Shown here: positions 1 through 11,000 of the stretch, piece after piece | How positions within the stretch are numbered: the stretch's first letter is position 1 | How the letters are laid out: each line of letters opens with the position of its first letter | NCBI RefSeq assembly: GCF_004027225.2 | Contig: NC_044279.2 | Location: 29,552,705 to 29,616,704, forward strand | DNA: 64,000 nt | Direction of reading: 5' to 3' | Origin: Strigops habroptila | Lineage: Eukaryota > Chordata > Aves > Psittaciformes > Psittacidae | Program-made: the position numbers and the translations under genes | Notes under the pieces: generated by a model | The model's database searches: none | What the model was told of the DNA's origin: nothing | What the model saw: the letters and a program-made list of their open reading frames with translations, nothing else

Positions 1-1217
1 TTTTATTTGCTATGTATCTATAGAATCCTTTCCTGTTATCTTTTACATCCCTTGCCAAACTTAATTCTAGCTGGGCCTTCGCTTTCCTAACCTGGTCCCT
101 AGCTTCTCGGGCAATGCTCTTATATTCTTCCCAGGCCACCTGTCCTCACTTCCATGTTCTATAAGCTTCTTTTTTCCCCTCTAAGTTTCCTCAGCAGCTC
201 TTTGTCCATCCATGGAGGTCTCCTGGCCCTCCTGCTGCATTTTCTTCTAGTCGGGATGCAACACTCTTGAGGACGTAGCAGGTGATCCTTGAATATCGAC
301 CAGCAGTCTTGGGCCCCCCGTGCCCTCTAGGACTGTATCCCATGAAACCTTACTAAGGAGGTTCCTGAAGAGGCCAAAGTCTGCTTTCTTGAAGTCCAGG
401 GCAGTGAGCTTGCTGCATGCTCTTCTCACTGTCCTGAGGATCTCAAACTCAACCATCTCGTGATCACTAGAGCCAAGGCTGCCCTGGAGCGTTACATTTC
501 CAACCAGTCCCTCCCTGTTGGTGAGCACAAGGTCCAGCATGGCACCTCTCCTCGTCGGCTCCTCTATTGCTTGAAAGAGGAAGTTGTCTTCCACACAATC
601 GAGGAACCTCCTGGATTGCTTGTGCCGCGCCGTACCGTCCCTCCAACAGATGTCAGGATGGTTGAAGTCCCCCATGAGGACCAGGGCCTGCGAGCGTGAG
701 GCTGCTCCTATCTGTCTGTAGAGCGCTTCATCCACAGAGTCCTCTTGATCAGGCGGCCTGTAACAGATCCCCACCGTAATGTCCCCCATTGCTGTTTTCC
801 CTTTGATCCTGACCCACAAACACTCTGTTACCTCATCACCCGTCCCCAGACAGAGTTCCATACTCTCTAGCCTATCACTGACATAGACAGCAACACCCCC
901 TCCCTGTCTGCCTGGCCTGTCTTTTCTAAACAGCCTGTAACCTTCCATTCCGACATTCCAGTCATAGGAGCCATCCCACCATGTTTCTGTGATACCAATG
1001 ACATCATACCCCCGTAGCCTCGCACACATCTCTAATCCTCTTGTTTGTTCCCCATACTACGGGCATTTGTATAGAGGCACCTTAGCCGAGCTCCAAATGC
1101 AGCCGACTCAATGGCTGGGGCAGCTGGAACATCTCTACATCGCTCCAAGCACTTATTACAGGTGCTGGCAACTGACCAGGAATGTTGGGATGGATCAATG
1201 CTCCCCTCCCCCAACAC
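1..1217 (-). pseudogene. CR1 ORF2 endonuclease part, frameshifted
   Basis: This is the N-terminal part of CR1 ORF2 (APE-type endonuclease, then the start of the linker to reverse transcriptase). Motifs present: TNARS, TETWW, GDFN and SSDH, the usual Asn, Glu, Asp/Asn and Asp-His positions of this nuclease family. Compared with the 55.9-kb copy it has a 1-base deletion near 1035, which splits the frame into 1032-1217 and 247-1029. It also has a 1-base insertion near 318 (CAC versus CA before the G run) and one near 176-179 (four versus three C). The downstream Gln codon (CAG read on the minus strand, plus positions 71-73) is intact here, showing that the TAG at 57095 in the other copy is derived. 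The protein continues beyond the window. Not functional as it stands. Confidence 0.9.
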
Positions 1218-1219
1218 AT

Positions 1220-2293
1220 CTAGTTTAAAGCTTTCCTGACCAGCCTGGCAAGTCTCCTACCAAAACAGCTCTTCCCCTTTGTCAGACCAGCTCCACCAGC
1301 CTCCAGTAGATCTGGCCTCCCAAATGGAGCCCCATGTTCTAAATAGCCAAACCCCTGACTATGGCACCACCATTCTAACCATTTATTAACCTGCCAAACA
1401 TGCCTAGCTTTTTTAAGGTCCTCCCCTTTGCCCTGGAGAATCGATGAAAAAACTATCTGAGCTCCAGAGCCCCTAACCACCTCTCCCAGGGCTCTGTAGT
1501 CCTTCTTAATGTTTTCCAGGCTACTGCTATCTATATCTCTAGCACCCACATGGACCACTAGGAGGGGGTAATAGTCAGCAGGACTTACTAGAGCAGGCAG
1601 CCTCTCAGCAACATCCCTGATCCGAGCCCCTGGCAGGCAACACACCTCCCTCGAGACTGGATCAGGCCGGCAGATGAGTGCCTCTGTGCCTTTCAAAGTA
1701 GAGTCCCCTACTACTATGACCCTCCGCTTTTTTCTGGAGGCACCAGTAGCAATCCTCTTTACTGGTGCATCAGCAGGGTGCTCTTTGGGTGTGGTGGGTG
1801 CTTTCTCATTAGCCCCCTGCAGAACCGCAAAGCGGTTCTGGGTGGGGACATCAGATTTAGGAGGAAGCCCCTTGTCCTTAATTGTCCTCTTCCTCCTTTT
1901 TTTGTTCGTTTTTCTCGTGACTAATTCCCAGCTTCCTGGGTTGCTGCCCTCCTTCTTTCCTATATGAGCAGTGCTAGACGTTTGCAGCCCCTGCACAGTT
2001 TGGGCCTGGAGCAAGCAGCCCAGCTTCCTCTCAGCTTCCCTGGCATCTTTTAGCTCTTCAACAGCCTCCCGCAGCTCAGCCACCTCCTGCAGGAGGACCT
2101 CCACTAGGGCGCACCGAGTGCAGCCCTGTCCATTGTGCACCCTCGCCTCAAGAGACCAGTCGAGGCACTTTCTACACTCCGAGGTCTGCGCCGCAGCCTC
2201 CCCTCTCATCGGCTCTGTCTGGGTGCCTACGCTTGCCACAGCCGGGGCAGAGCTCCCAGAGCGGGCCCTGGTCCTGAGGCGCGTGCTCACCAT
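1220..2293 (-). CDS. CR1 ORF1 protein, 357 aa, esterase-like
   Basis: This is an intact-looking ORF1 of CR1, an RNA-binding or accessory protein of retrotransposition. It starts at an ATG at 2293-2291 with G at +4, just downstream of the GC-rich leader. Visible parts in order: a CxxC pair at residues 40/43 and another at 58/61 (zinc-knuckle-like spacing C-x2-C-x14-C-x2-C); a charged, Leu-rich segment at about 62-95 likely to form a coiled coil; a basic linker (about 121-140 and 184-191); and an SGNH/GDSL-like domain from about 191 with GDS at 196-198, PGARIRD near 221-227 and HVGARD near 248-253. The family's C-terminal DxxH is not evident; the aligned stretch reads GGAGLT. One Lys of a KK pair present in the 55.9-kb copy is missing at about residue 339. 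The TAG stop is followed directly by ATG and then ORF2. The frame is open throughout, but its ORF2 partner is broken. Confidence 0.85.
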   Translation of the reverse strand: MVSTRLRTRARSGSSAPAVASVGTQTEPMRGEAAAQTSECRKCLDWSLEARVHNGQGCTRCALVEVLLQEVAELREAVEELKDAREAERKLGCLLQAQTVQGLQTSSTAHIGKKEGSNPGSWELVTRKTNKKRRKRTIKDKGLPPKSDVPTQNRFAVLQGANEKAPTTPKEHPADAPVKRIATGASRKKRRVIVVGDSTLKGTEALICRPDPVSREVCCLPGARIRDVAERLPALVSPADYYPLLVVHVGARDIDSSSLENIKKDYRALGEVVRGSGAQIVFSSILQGKGEDLKKARHVWQVNKWLEWWCHSQGFGYLEHGAPFGRPDLLEAGGAGLTKGKSCFGRRLARLVRKALN

Positions 2294-2590
2294 CCCGCTC
2301 GCTACCCGCTCGCCCTGCCTGCGCGAACTGCCGCGCCACGCCCTGACTGCCCGCCCTGTTCACCGCGCTCCCTGGGATGGGTTTTTACCCACTGAGGGCT
2401 GGTGCCGTCACTCCTGGCGCCGCCCCCTGTGAGTCACTGCTCGCGTGAGCTGAGCTGCCGGCTCCTGGGCAAGTCCTGTCGAGGACTTGAGGCTCCCTCG
2501 GTCGCTGTTGCCGCTCCGAACTGAGGCTCCTGGACGCTGTGCTTCCCCCCGCTCCGGTGTTAAAGGCGTCCTCTCTGGAGATACTCACCT
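2294..2590 (-). promoter_or_regulatory. CR1 5' untranslated region, probable internal promoter
   Basis: About 300 bases upstream of the ORF1 start are far richer in G+C and CpG than the surrounding AT-rich DNA. LINEs carry their promoter inside the 5' UTR, so this is the likely promoter position. No TATA box is evident. The assignment is positional; no transcription start can be read from the sequence. Confidence 0.5.
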
Positions 2591-3960
2591 GGGCAATTTC
2601 CTTATGATCTTCTTTTACCCCTTAATGATTTTATTTTAAAAGTGTGTTTTATTTTAAAACTGTACTGGTTAGCCTTTGCTTTTAGTTGCTTCTCAAAAAG
2701 TTTCTGACATTTCATTTGTCCTAGTTTGCACAGCAATTTCTGGTTTTCTCATCTGAGAAAAGGTTTTTTTAGCTGGTTTTGTTTTGTTTTGTTTTTCTTT
2801 AACCTCTATTTGCATTTTTTACTGTATTTTTTTAACTCTGCTGGATTTTTTTTGAACCTTCACAAATCTCTGTGTAATTTTACATCTTTGTCCTTGTCCT
2901 CTAACTGGAAATGTGTCCTCCATCTTGAAAAGTTTAAACAGTTCTCTGTTGACATTTACATTGTGATTACTCTATTATAAAAGTGACTATTCTGGAATAA
3001 TAAAATGTGAACTACTGAGGATTAAAATAAAAAAAACCCTTCTGTTTCTTTTTGGAGATCTCCACTTGCTCCAAAATTGAAAGAAAATAAATGTGTTAAA
3101 AGACAGAGGTACCAATACCTTAAAATTACATTATACATACAACTTTATTTGCAAATTAACAATAAATTCACAGACCATTAGTATTTATACTTCACCACAG
3201 TGCAGCAAGAAGAAAGTCTTGCTGTTGACTCAGTATGTATCTGTGTTAGTGGATAAGTTTGTTTGTAAAGAAGAAAGAACTGGGGTTTAATTTCTGTGCT
3301 CCTGTGTGGTCCCAGTACCATGGGATTAGTACAATACATATTTGTTAGCAAGAAAGCTCACCTCTGTTGCTGGCACTGAGCATGCACTGCATATGCACTG
3401 GAGGGTAACTGCAGAAAGCCTGACGCAGGGGCTGTGTTTGGGGCTGTCTTGGTGTTTAACTTTCACCATGCACTTGCAGGGAGTGAATACATTTTGAAAG
3501 CACCAATTCTGACCTTGTATGTGCATTTCTATTCCATTCTGGATTGATCAGGACAAACCATAAATTACTTGTAAAAGTTCAAAATAGTTTAAAACAGATG
3601 GCAGTCTGCTAGTTGGCCTTCCTTTTAGTGAAAATTCATCCAGCTTGCTCTCCATCTATCTTTTGAAACATCAAGCCAACCTGAACATAATTTTTCTTCT
3701 CTATTTTTTGCAAAATAGGATCTGAACATGCTGAAGTGCTTTGTCTTGTCAAAATGTTTAGTGAGCTAGACTTTCCGTGCGAAATTTTTAGTGTCTTTTT
3801 TCTGCCTGTGCTGCTCTGCAGAGGTTCTTCATTGTTCATTCTGCTGTTGCATCACAACTGCTACATTTTTAATAATATTTTACAGCTGACTAGTTCAATA
3901 TTGTCCAATGTAAAGCAATTTTTTTCAGAACAAAGAGTTCCACAAATCTATTCAAGCCAT
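2591..3960. other. AT-rich unique DNA, no gene seen
   Basis: No repeat family or convincing coding sequence is recognised. There are T-rich runs around 2765-2850. The open frames here are short, lack recognisable motifs and look like chance. Confidence 0.6.
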
Positions 3961-4692
3961 ATACAGGTTGAGCGGAGAAGAGATTCAGAGCAGCCCTGCG
4001 GAGAAGGACTTGGGGGTGTTGGTCAAAGAGGAACTGAACATGAGCCGGCTTCAGTGTGCGCTTGCAGCCCAGAAACCAACCGTATCCTGGGCTGCATCAG
4101 AAGAAGCGTGACCAGCAGGTCAAAGGAGGTGATCCTGCCCCTCTACTAGGCTCTCATGAGACCTCATTTGGAATATTGTGTACAGTTCTGGTGTCCTCAA
4201 CATAAAAAAGATATGGAGCTGTTGGAGCAAGTCCAGAGGAGGGCCATGAGGATGATAAGGGGGATAGAGCACCTCTCATGTGAAGACAGGCTGAGAAAAT
4301 TGGGGCTGTTCAGCCTGGAGAAGAGAAGGCTGCACGAAGACCTCATAGGCTTCCAGTATCTGAAGGGGGCCTACAAGGATGCTGGGGAGGGACTCTTCAT
4401 TAGGGACTGTAGTGATAGGACAAGGGGTAATGGGTTCAAACTTAAACAGGGGAAGTTCAGGTTAGATATAAGGAGGAAGTTCTTTACTGTGAGGATGGTG
4501 AGGCACTGGAATGGGTTGCCCAAGGAAGCTGCGAATGCTCCATCCCTGGCAGTGTTCAAGGCCAGGTTGTACAGAGCCTTGGGTGACATGGTTTAGTGTG
4601 AGGCGTCCCTGCCCATGACAGGGGGATTGGCACTAAATGACCTTAAGGTCCTTTCCATCCCTAGCTATTCTATGATTCTATGATTCTATGAT
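3961..4692 (+). mobile_element. CR1 LINE, 5'-truncated 3' end
   Basis: A young CR1 3' fragment matching the 15.6-kb and 55.4-kb copies, starting just after the reverse transcriptase core. It has three ATTCTATG octamers at 4667-4690. The 3' UTR hairpin (4607-4623) carries one stem mismatch (GACAGGG). The 9-base word ATATACAGG occurs at both junctions (3959-3967 and 4691-4699); part of it also belongs to the CR1 sequence. Confidence 0.93.
4150..4596 (+). pseudogene. CR1 ORF2 C-terminal remnant
   Basis: This encodes the CR1 ORF2 C-terminal domain beyond the reverse transcriptase. Recognisable pieces include [36 protein letters not shown] and [10 protein letters not shown], ending at the native stop (GDMV). 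A TAG at 4147-4149 replaces the codon aligned with TCT in the 15.6-kb copy. The frame also shifts upstream at about 4050-4080, where a small insertion and a 1-base deletion are visible. One codon is lost in the LIAAFQYL segment (reads LIGFQYL). No catalytic core is present, so this is a dead fragment. Confidence 0.88.
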
Positions 4693-7600
4693 ATACAGGG
4701 TTGATTCAGAAGATGTTATTCCTGCTGTATTTTGAATCTTACTTGAATGGTGTCATGGTATATCTTAAATAAATACAACAAAGGCTAGTGATGTTAAATG
4801 TAACTAACTAGATAATTTTCATGTATCATTTGAAAACTGGCCATCAAACTGTAAAAAAGTACTAACATCAATGGTACAGAAATCTATTTAAGTCTAATTC
4901 TAGATTATTTGTATTTTGGGTAGGTTATATGCTCAAACTAATACCTAAAAATTACTAAAATGAATAAAATATTTTTGGACTCACTATCTGTATTTGATTT
5001 TATCTATCTAAAATCTATGGTCTTAGGCCTGGATTCAGGACACATAAGCTTACATACTTAACTATGATATCCAGATTAAGAACAAACTCTCTCTAGTGTC
5101 CTTACACAATCAACAAAAAAGGCTTACTACCTTCGGAAGAGTATTCAGCCTGCTTAAGATGTTAATTTCCTTAGAAGCTGGTGCTTGGTCTCTATTAATC
5201 ACAGAGGAGACTGTGGCTTACAGACGATACCATACTCTAGGCACCAAAGAAAAATGCCTGTGTTTAAACAGGAAGAATGGAAAAAAAGTGTAAAATAATA
5301 TGAAAAGGCTAGTTACTAAACCTCTGCATTTTAGAAAGCTTTTAATAATTACATACATTATATATTATATAAATATATATTATATATTATATATTATATA
5401 TATTATATAAATAAATACATACATTTCTCCAATACAATGTGTTTACACACTGAACATTTCAGAGAACCAAAAGAGAATCAACCATGGTATTAGTCCTAAT
5501 GCAGATGTATTCAATCTCAAAATCCTTTTAGGAGGAAACAACACGTGATATAAATTTGAACTGTAGAAAATGGGAACTACGCAAAAATGAGGATGCTAGT
5601 TAAAGGAAATGTAAAGGGTAAATTGAACTGGCAATGTAAGTGAACTGGAGACTGTTTAAAATAAGACTAATATTAGTAAACAGAAATCATAAAATTAAAA
5701 AGGCTCCAAAAGAGACAAACAGTCAGAATGATTAAATGCCTCAGTAAAAGAGGTTAAGAAAGGCAAAAAGACATCCTTCAACAAGTTGGAGTTGTGTTTA
5801 AATGAAAAAGGCATGATAGAGCAGGTATCCTGTCAAGGTAATCCTAAAACTAGTATAAAATCAGGGAAAAAAAAAAAAAAAGAAAAAAAGATTAGAGAAA
5901 AGCATTCTAAAGGCTGAAAATATAAAAATATTTTAAATACATCTGACTGCAGTAAATGCAGAGAGAAAGGTGCCTCTGAAGAGCAATCCTGAAAAGGCAC
6001 ATCTTCTGAGATGTCCTTTGAGAATGACAGAGAACGGTAGCATCTTTCTCCAGGACTGACATGCCTGTTTCAGGACTATGCATTAGAAATTCTGCCTATG
6101 AAGCATAATAACAAGGAGTCAATCCCCTTAGAGGTGATAATTGGTACAGAGTGTCTCACTGTCTAGATGAAGAAAAAGAAGTGATTTTTCTCTTACACCT
6201 TTCTGAGTAAAAAGCCATGATTGTTGCACCTGCTTAGAAGATGAGACTTGAACTCAAATGCTTCTCCAAACTGGAGACTGAAATCCATGGAGGGTTTTCT
6301 CTGCTGGCTTGTGGTCAGGGAATTTGGAGATCAAGAGAAAGACAATGCTTTCTTCTCCAGGTCAGCACCTCCATTTGCCATCTTGGAACCCAGAGTCACC
6401 CACAGGGGCTAAATCTTCCTCCTACTGAGGCAACAAGAGAAAAAAAAGAAAGAAATGTGAGGTGGGGGAAGAACTGGAAGATCCACTCAAAGGCTTTCTG
6501 CTGATGCAGCTGTGAGGGCAAGATTGGTACATGGTGGATTTCATTTACTGTTCCTGAAAGAGTCATTCCTACTGCACAGCTTGAGCATCATCTCTCTGTC
6601 TCCTGATTGTAGCAACTGGAACAGCCACTGGGTAAGCAAAAGAAGTGGTCTGGCACTATGATACTTTGCTGCTGTATATTTCTCTGCACTGTTTGGAGTA
6701 AGTGCTTGATGGAGCACAATTACTGCCTTTTTTTTGTCTGCCAACCAAGATTTCAGATGTTCACATGCATATAATTATTTTTTCATCATATGTATGGTAA
6801 ATTGTGTGTTCTAGTTCTTTGCTAGAATTAGCAATTTGAAATTTTTCAATAACTAGACTACTTGAGAATATTTGTTCAGATCGGTAGTAGATACTAAAAC
6901 TAGTCTTATACTAAAGAGCTTTAAATCTGCCACAAAAATGTTTTCAGACAGAGCTCAGCTAGTAGATTGTTGCTGTAATAGCTTTGCAACTCTTGGAAAG
7001 TAAATATCCCAATTAATGCAATTATGCACATCTTTTTACAAATAGAATTTTGCACCTGTCTGAAAGTACTTGTATGTCAAATGTGAAGGAGGGTACATAC
7101 ATTGTAACTATTTGATTTTTAATTTTTTTGTCCTGGCACTCAGATGTTATTTTTACTTCTTTTCTTTTTTCTTCTTTTTTTTAAATTTTTTTCACAGGTA
7201 AAAGCATGGAAGATTCTTCTTTGATGTTCATGTTTCTATATTTAGGAATGTTAATTTCTCAGAAGTTATTGGAAGATACAGAAATTTATCTTTCTCACGG
7301 TATCACTGTCGCCTTGGACCTCTCTCTGTATCCATTCATAGAAATTAGAAACACACTTTTTGATCTACTCTGTCATTAGTTTTTTATTATCTCCTGTCCA
7401 CTGAGCCTTGCAGTATTTTTCTTTTCTGGAAATTGAGCTGAAAAGGGACACTCAACTATGATAGAAATTAAAGTCACCAAGTGCATGCATATCCTGACTT
7501 TGGATAACAGGGCTGTTTGTTAGTAATAAGAATGGGAGATATTAAGAAAAGTGGGCTGGACGTATCTGTATGCTCCAAGAATTCATAATTTATAGTTTCT

Positions 7601-7845
7601 GCATCATATGGTCTCCTTTTGTTATTTAAGGTAATCTTAGAAAAGGCAAGGCCTTATCTGGAGAATCAATGTTTCTTCAGCTCCGGGTGTCACTTCTGAT
7701 ATATAATATAAAACTCCATCTGAGTATTATTCATACTACTTCTTTCCCATGTCCAGGCTTGTTATCCACCCACTGTTAGCTTCTTCCAGGAAGATGCTCT
7801 CTGTGGAAGAAACATCATAACTTGATGAACCTAATCGCAGCGTCA
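4693..7845. other. AT-rich unique DNA with simple repeats
   Basis: No gene or dispersed repeat is recognised apart from a TA-rich tract at 5357-5414 and an A-run at 5867-5889. A pyrimidine-rich tract ending in CAG at about 7140-7198 resembles a splice acceptor, but the frame after it has no recognisable protein. Confidence 0.55.
5357..5414. repeat. TA-rich simple repeat
   Basis: About 58 bases of alternating TA/TATAT units with a few AAA interruptions. The sequence is almost self-complementary. Confidence 0.9.
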
Positions 7846-7948
7846 TTGGTGTTATCAGCGTTGTTCCCAGGCTGAAAGTCAAAAACACAGCACTGCACCA
7901 GCTACTAAGAAGGAGAAAAAATGACTGCTATAGCTGAACCCAGGACAC
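7846..7948 (+). mobile_element. ERVL-type LTR 3' fragment, plus orientation
   Basis: About 103 bases match the last part of the solo LTR at 63313-63858. The match runs from GGTGTTATCAGCGTTGTTCC through CAGCACTGCACCAGCTACTAA to the terminal CCAGGACA. Sequence upstream of 7846 does not match the LTR, so the piece is truncated. It abuts an oppositely oriented LTR 5' piece at 7949. Confidence 0.85.
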
Positions 7949-8097
7949 CCTTTTACTTATTAAACTGTCTTTATCTCAACCCCTGAATTTTTCTTGCTTT
8001 TGTCCTTCCAATTCTCCCCACATCCCAGCAGGGGAGAGTGAGCAAGTAACTGGCTGAGGGCTTAGCTACCAGCCAGGATTAGCCCACTACACACCAT
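7949..8097 (-). mobile_element. ERVL-type LTR 5' fragment, minus orientation
   Basis: Read on the minus strand from about 8097 it resembles the 5' part of an avian ERVL LTR: GTGGGCTAATCCTGGCTGGTAGC, a CTCACTCTCCCC block, then GGGTTGAGATAAAGACAG. The last is close to GGGTTGAGATAAGAACAG in the 63.3-kb LTR. It is cut off where it meets the plus-oriented 3' fragment. Confidence 0.75.
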
Positions 8098-11000
8098 GCG
8101 TCACGCAGGATGCCCAGGAATTATTATGTTGCATGGCTTACTTGTAATAGCCTTTAATGTCATCCTCATTCAGGCTGGCAGAGCTTATATTTCATATATG
8201 ATCTAAATTTTGTTATTTCTCAGCTAGTGTGTGCTTAGCCATTCTGCTTTAGGGAGATTCATAAAAAGTATATCTGAGTACATGCTGACTTTAGAATAAT
8301 TATTTTAAGCAATATCTCTCTGTGGTTTTGGATTCAATAGATTTACTCCTGAATATGTAGTAATTATTAAAATCTTTCAGGAACTTACTTAATGATTAGA
8401 AAGATTATTTCAGAGTTGAAATATTAATGACTTTGAAAGCACTTGCAAAGCCATTGTGTGTTGCTTCCTGCATCTCTGCTGTGCTAATTTGGGCATGGTA
8501 TCTAGTTCATAAAGTGAAACAGAAGGGGAGAAGATCTTAACATACGGCAAACTTGCCAGGCACTGCTGTTATTATTCATTTGTATGAGTGTACAGAGTTT
8601 AGCACAATTGATACCTTATTATATGTATGGGTCTCTAGGTGCTAAAGCAATACAACTGTTAAATAATGTTTCTGTGTACAGATGTTCAGACAAAAGAGAA
8701 AAACAATTTGATTAAAGCATCCTGTTAAGGAACACAAAGCTCTTTCTGTGGCCTCATGCCTGTCAGTCTTTAGAACTTTTTTCCCATTTTTCATCTTACT
8801 AACATACCAAACAGCCAAATATTCCCTGACTGCAACCCATGTTTATAAATACTGTCATCACTTTCAAAGTTTGATGAAATGATGAATAGGTACACCAAGG
8901 TTCATCATAGGGAAAAAAAAAAAAAATTAGCTGATTCCAGGCCAGTCCAGCGCTATACTGGTTGTACAGAGAAACAGAATCAGCCGAATAGTCAAGAGCT
9001 TTAGGTGAGTTATACAGACCTGTTGGTCAGGTTATGGAGATCTGTTTAATAGCAGCTGGCAGCATGGGGATATTCTTAGATCACAGAGTTGTTTTCTCTA
9101 ACTAAGCCAAAGTAACAGAAGTTGGAACACTCCTCTCTGACCACATCTCTGATTAAATAAAAAATAAAATAAATAAAAAAAAAAAAAAAAGGAATAGTAT
9201 GCCAATATTTTCAGATAGAAGATAATTCAAAGCAAATTTTATTCAGTAGGGCAATGAATTGGAGCAAGCCTGAAGCAGCCAAACTGCAGGTACTGCATAT
9301 GGCAAACCCATCAGCAATTTCTGAGCCACCAGCACAGATGACTGAGGAACCTGCCAAGAGGCCAGATGTCACTTTTGGAAAGCTACATAACACAGCTTGA
9401 AGTGTGAATCCTTTGATGGCAAACCATTTTCACTGGGTCACATTCTGAATTCATTTACATTGTTTGAAAACTGAGATTTTGCACAGAAAAAATGAGAAGA
9501 AAGAGAATTTCCTAAATGAAAATATAAATGAATTGTATTTCTTAAAAGAGAAATAATGAGAGAGAAAAAATATTTAAAATTGGATTCTCAGTTTGCAGGA
9601 ATATAGCTTTCCAATAAACTCAGATATTTGTATGTGTAATTTAAATAATGAAAGCAATAAAAGGAATTAAAATTATTGCACACATTTTCTTAACAGGGTT
9701 TTAAAAATAATTCTTATTGCAGATTCATGTAAATTAACTTTTATTATCACTTGACATGCTAGCAAATAGGTGTATTACTAAAAATCTAATGAGTATGAGG
9801 TGCTTAGACATGAATGCTTTTTAGGTTTTTTTTTTTTTATGGTATGTTTATTAGAAAACTATCAAGATGCCACTGAAAGTATAAAAGGATAGGCCTAGTA
9901 AAAATAAATTCAGACTATCAGCAACAAAGTTTAATCCCTGTGTGTAACCCTTACGATGTCTCTCATATACACCCAAAAAAACATGCAGTAACTTTAACAA
10001 ATAAATCACACATCAGTGTCATTACAGCAATACTCTAGACCTGCTGAAGAGTTAATTAGAGAAGTTGTGATTATTCACTTCTAGGAATGTAAAGAACCTG
10101 TAAATTTTTTAAGGACTGTTTAAAGATTTTTTTTTATTTGTTTGTTTTTTACTGAAACTAAGCTTTGTTTTTTACAAAGACAGTGACTATTTTAAAATCT
10201 GTTTACGGGGGAACATTTTTTTCATTTTTTTCCACTTTTGTATGAAAGCATGAATAGCTTGATAAGCAATGTAGCCTTCACCTCCCCAATGTCCTCTAGG
10301 ATAACCTGAACGCCTTATCTTCAGAATTCTCTGTAAGTACAGCTTTGCCCATAGATACTCCTAAGGCTTCAAAGCTCATATGAAAAACACTACCACCTGG
10401 GTTTGATTACGTAGCACTAACAGGCTTTGCTTATGTATCTGCCTCCATGTCTGTCAACCAAAGGTCTCTAATAAGATGACATTATGTTTTTCTAGAATGT
10501 CAAGACTCACAGAGTATGGGAAAGACTGTACTGATCCATGATTGGCGTTATTTTTGTCAAGAGAAAAACATGTCATGTATTGGGTTTTTTTAAGACCAAT
10601 GGGACACTCTAAATGTTATTTAAAATCTACTTTATGCCACCTAAGACAAATTCTTTTCTGGATAAATTAGTAATAGAGGGGTTTTCTTGTTCAGCCACGT
10701 ACTTTAATGTTTGGCATTTTTTTCTGCACTTCCTAAGACAAAAAAAAAGTAGTATGATCATTCTACTGTTGCCAATAGTCTATTCAAAATCCATTAATAT
10801 AATTGAATAAAGGTTATTATAATGGCATATGTCAGAATTCATTGCATGTATTGTATGTAAAACCTGCAGTTTAGCATTAAAACAACATGGAAAAGGGAGA
10901 AAAAAAGGGTTCTAGTATCATATATCTTGTCAAGCAATTACAAATATGCAACCTCAGATACATAACAATTGCTATTGCAATACCACATGCAGGAAATACA

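Larger units (their letters stand above)
1..2590 (-). mobile_element. CR1 LINE, 5' half with 5' UTR, cut by window edge
   Basis: This is the 5' part of a minus-strand CR1 non-LTR retrotransposon. Read on the minus strand it holds a GC-rich leader, ORF1, and ORF2 up to just after the endonuclease. The element runs off the left edge, so its reverse transcriptase and 3' end are not visible. Identity rests on collinear similarity to the copy at 55362-58948: the endonuclease proteins differ at about 10 of 237 residues by eye. The GC-rich sequence gives way to AT-rich host DNA near 2590, which I take as the 5' end; the exact base is uncertain. It is the only copy here reaching a plausible native 5' end, and most avian CR1 copies are 5'-truncated. 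Confidence 0.93.

Noticed and set aside
1674..2432. Plus-strand frames up to 153 codons opposite CR1 ORF1 and its leader
   Set aside because: Antisense shadows of a GC-rich CR1 region; the minus-strand frame carries the family motifs.
2726..2980. 84-codon frame rich in Phe and Leu
   Set aside because: Driven by T-rich low-complexity sequence. Not a credible membrane protein.
7140..7378. Pyrimidine tract plus CAG followed by a 57-codon frame, resembling a 3' splice site and exon
   Set aside because: The translation has no recognisable domain, and T-rich tracts with CAG are frequent in this AT-rich DNA.
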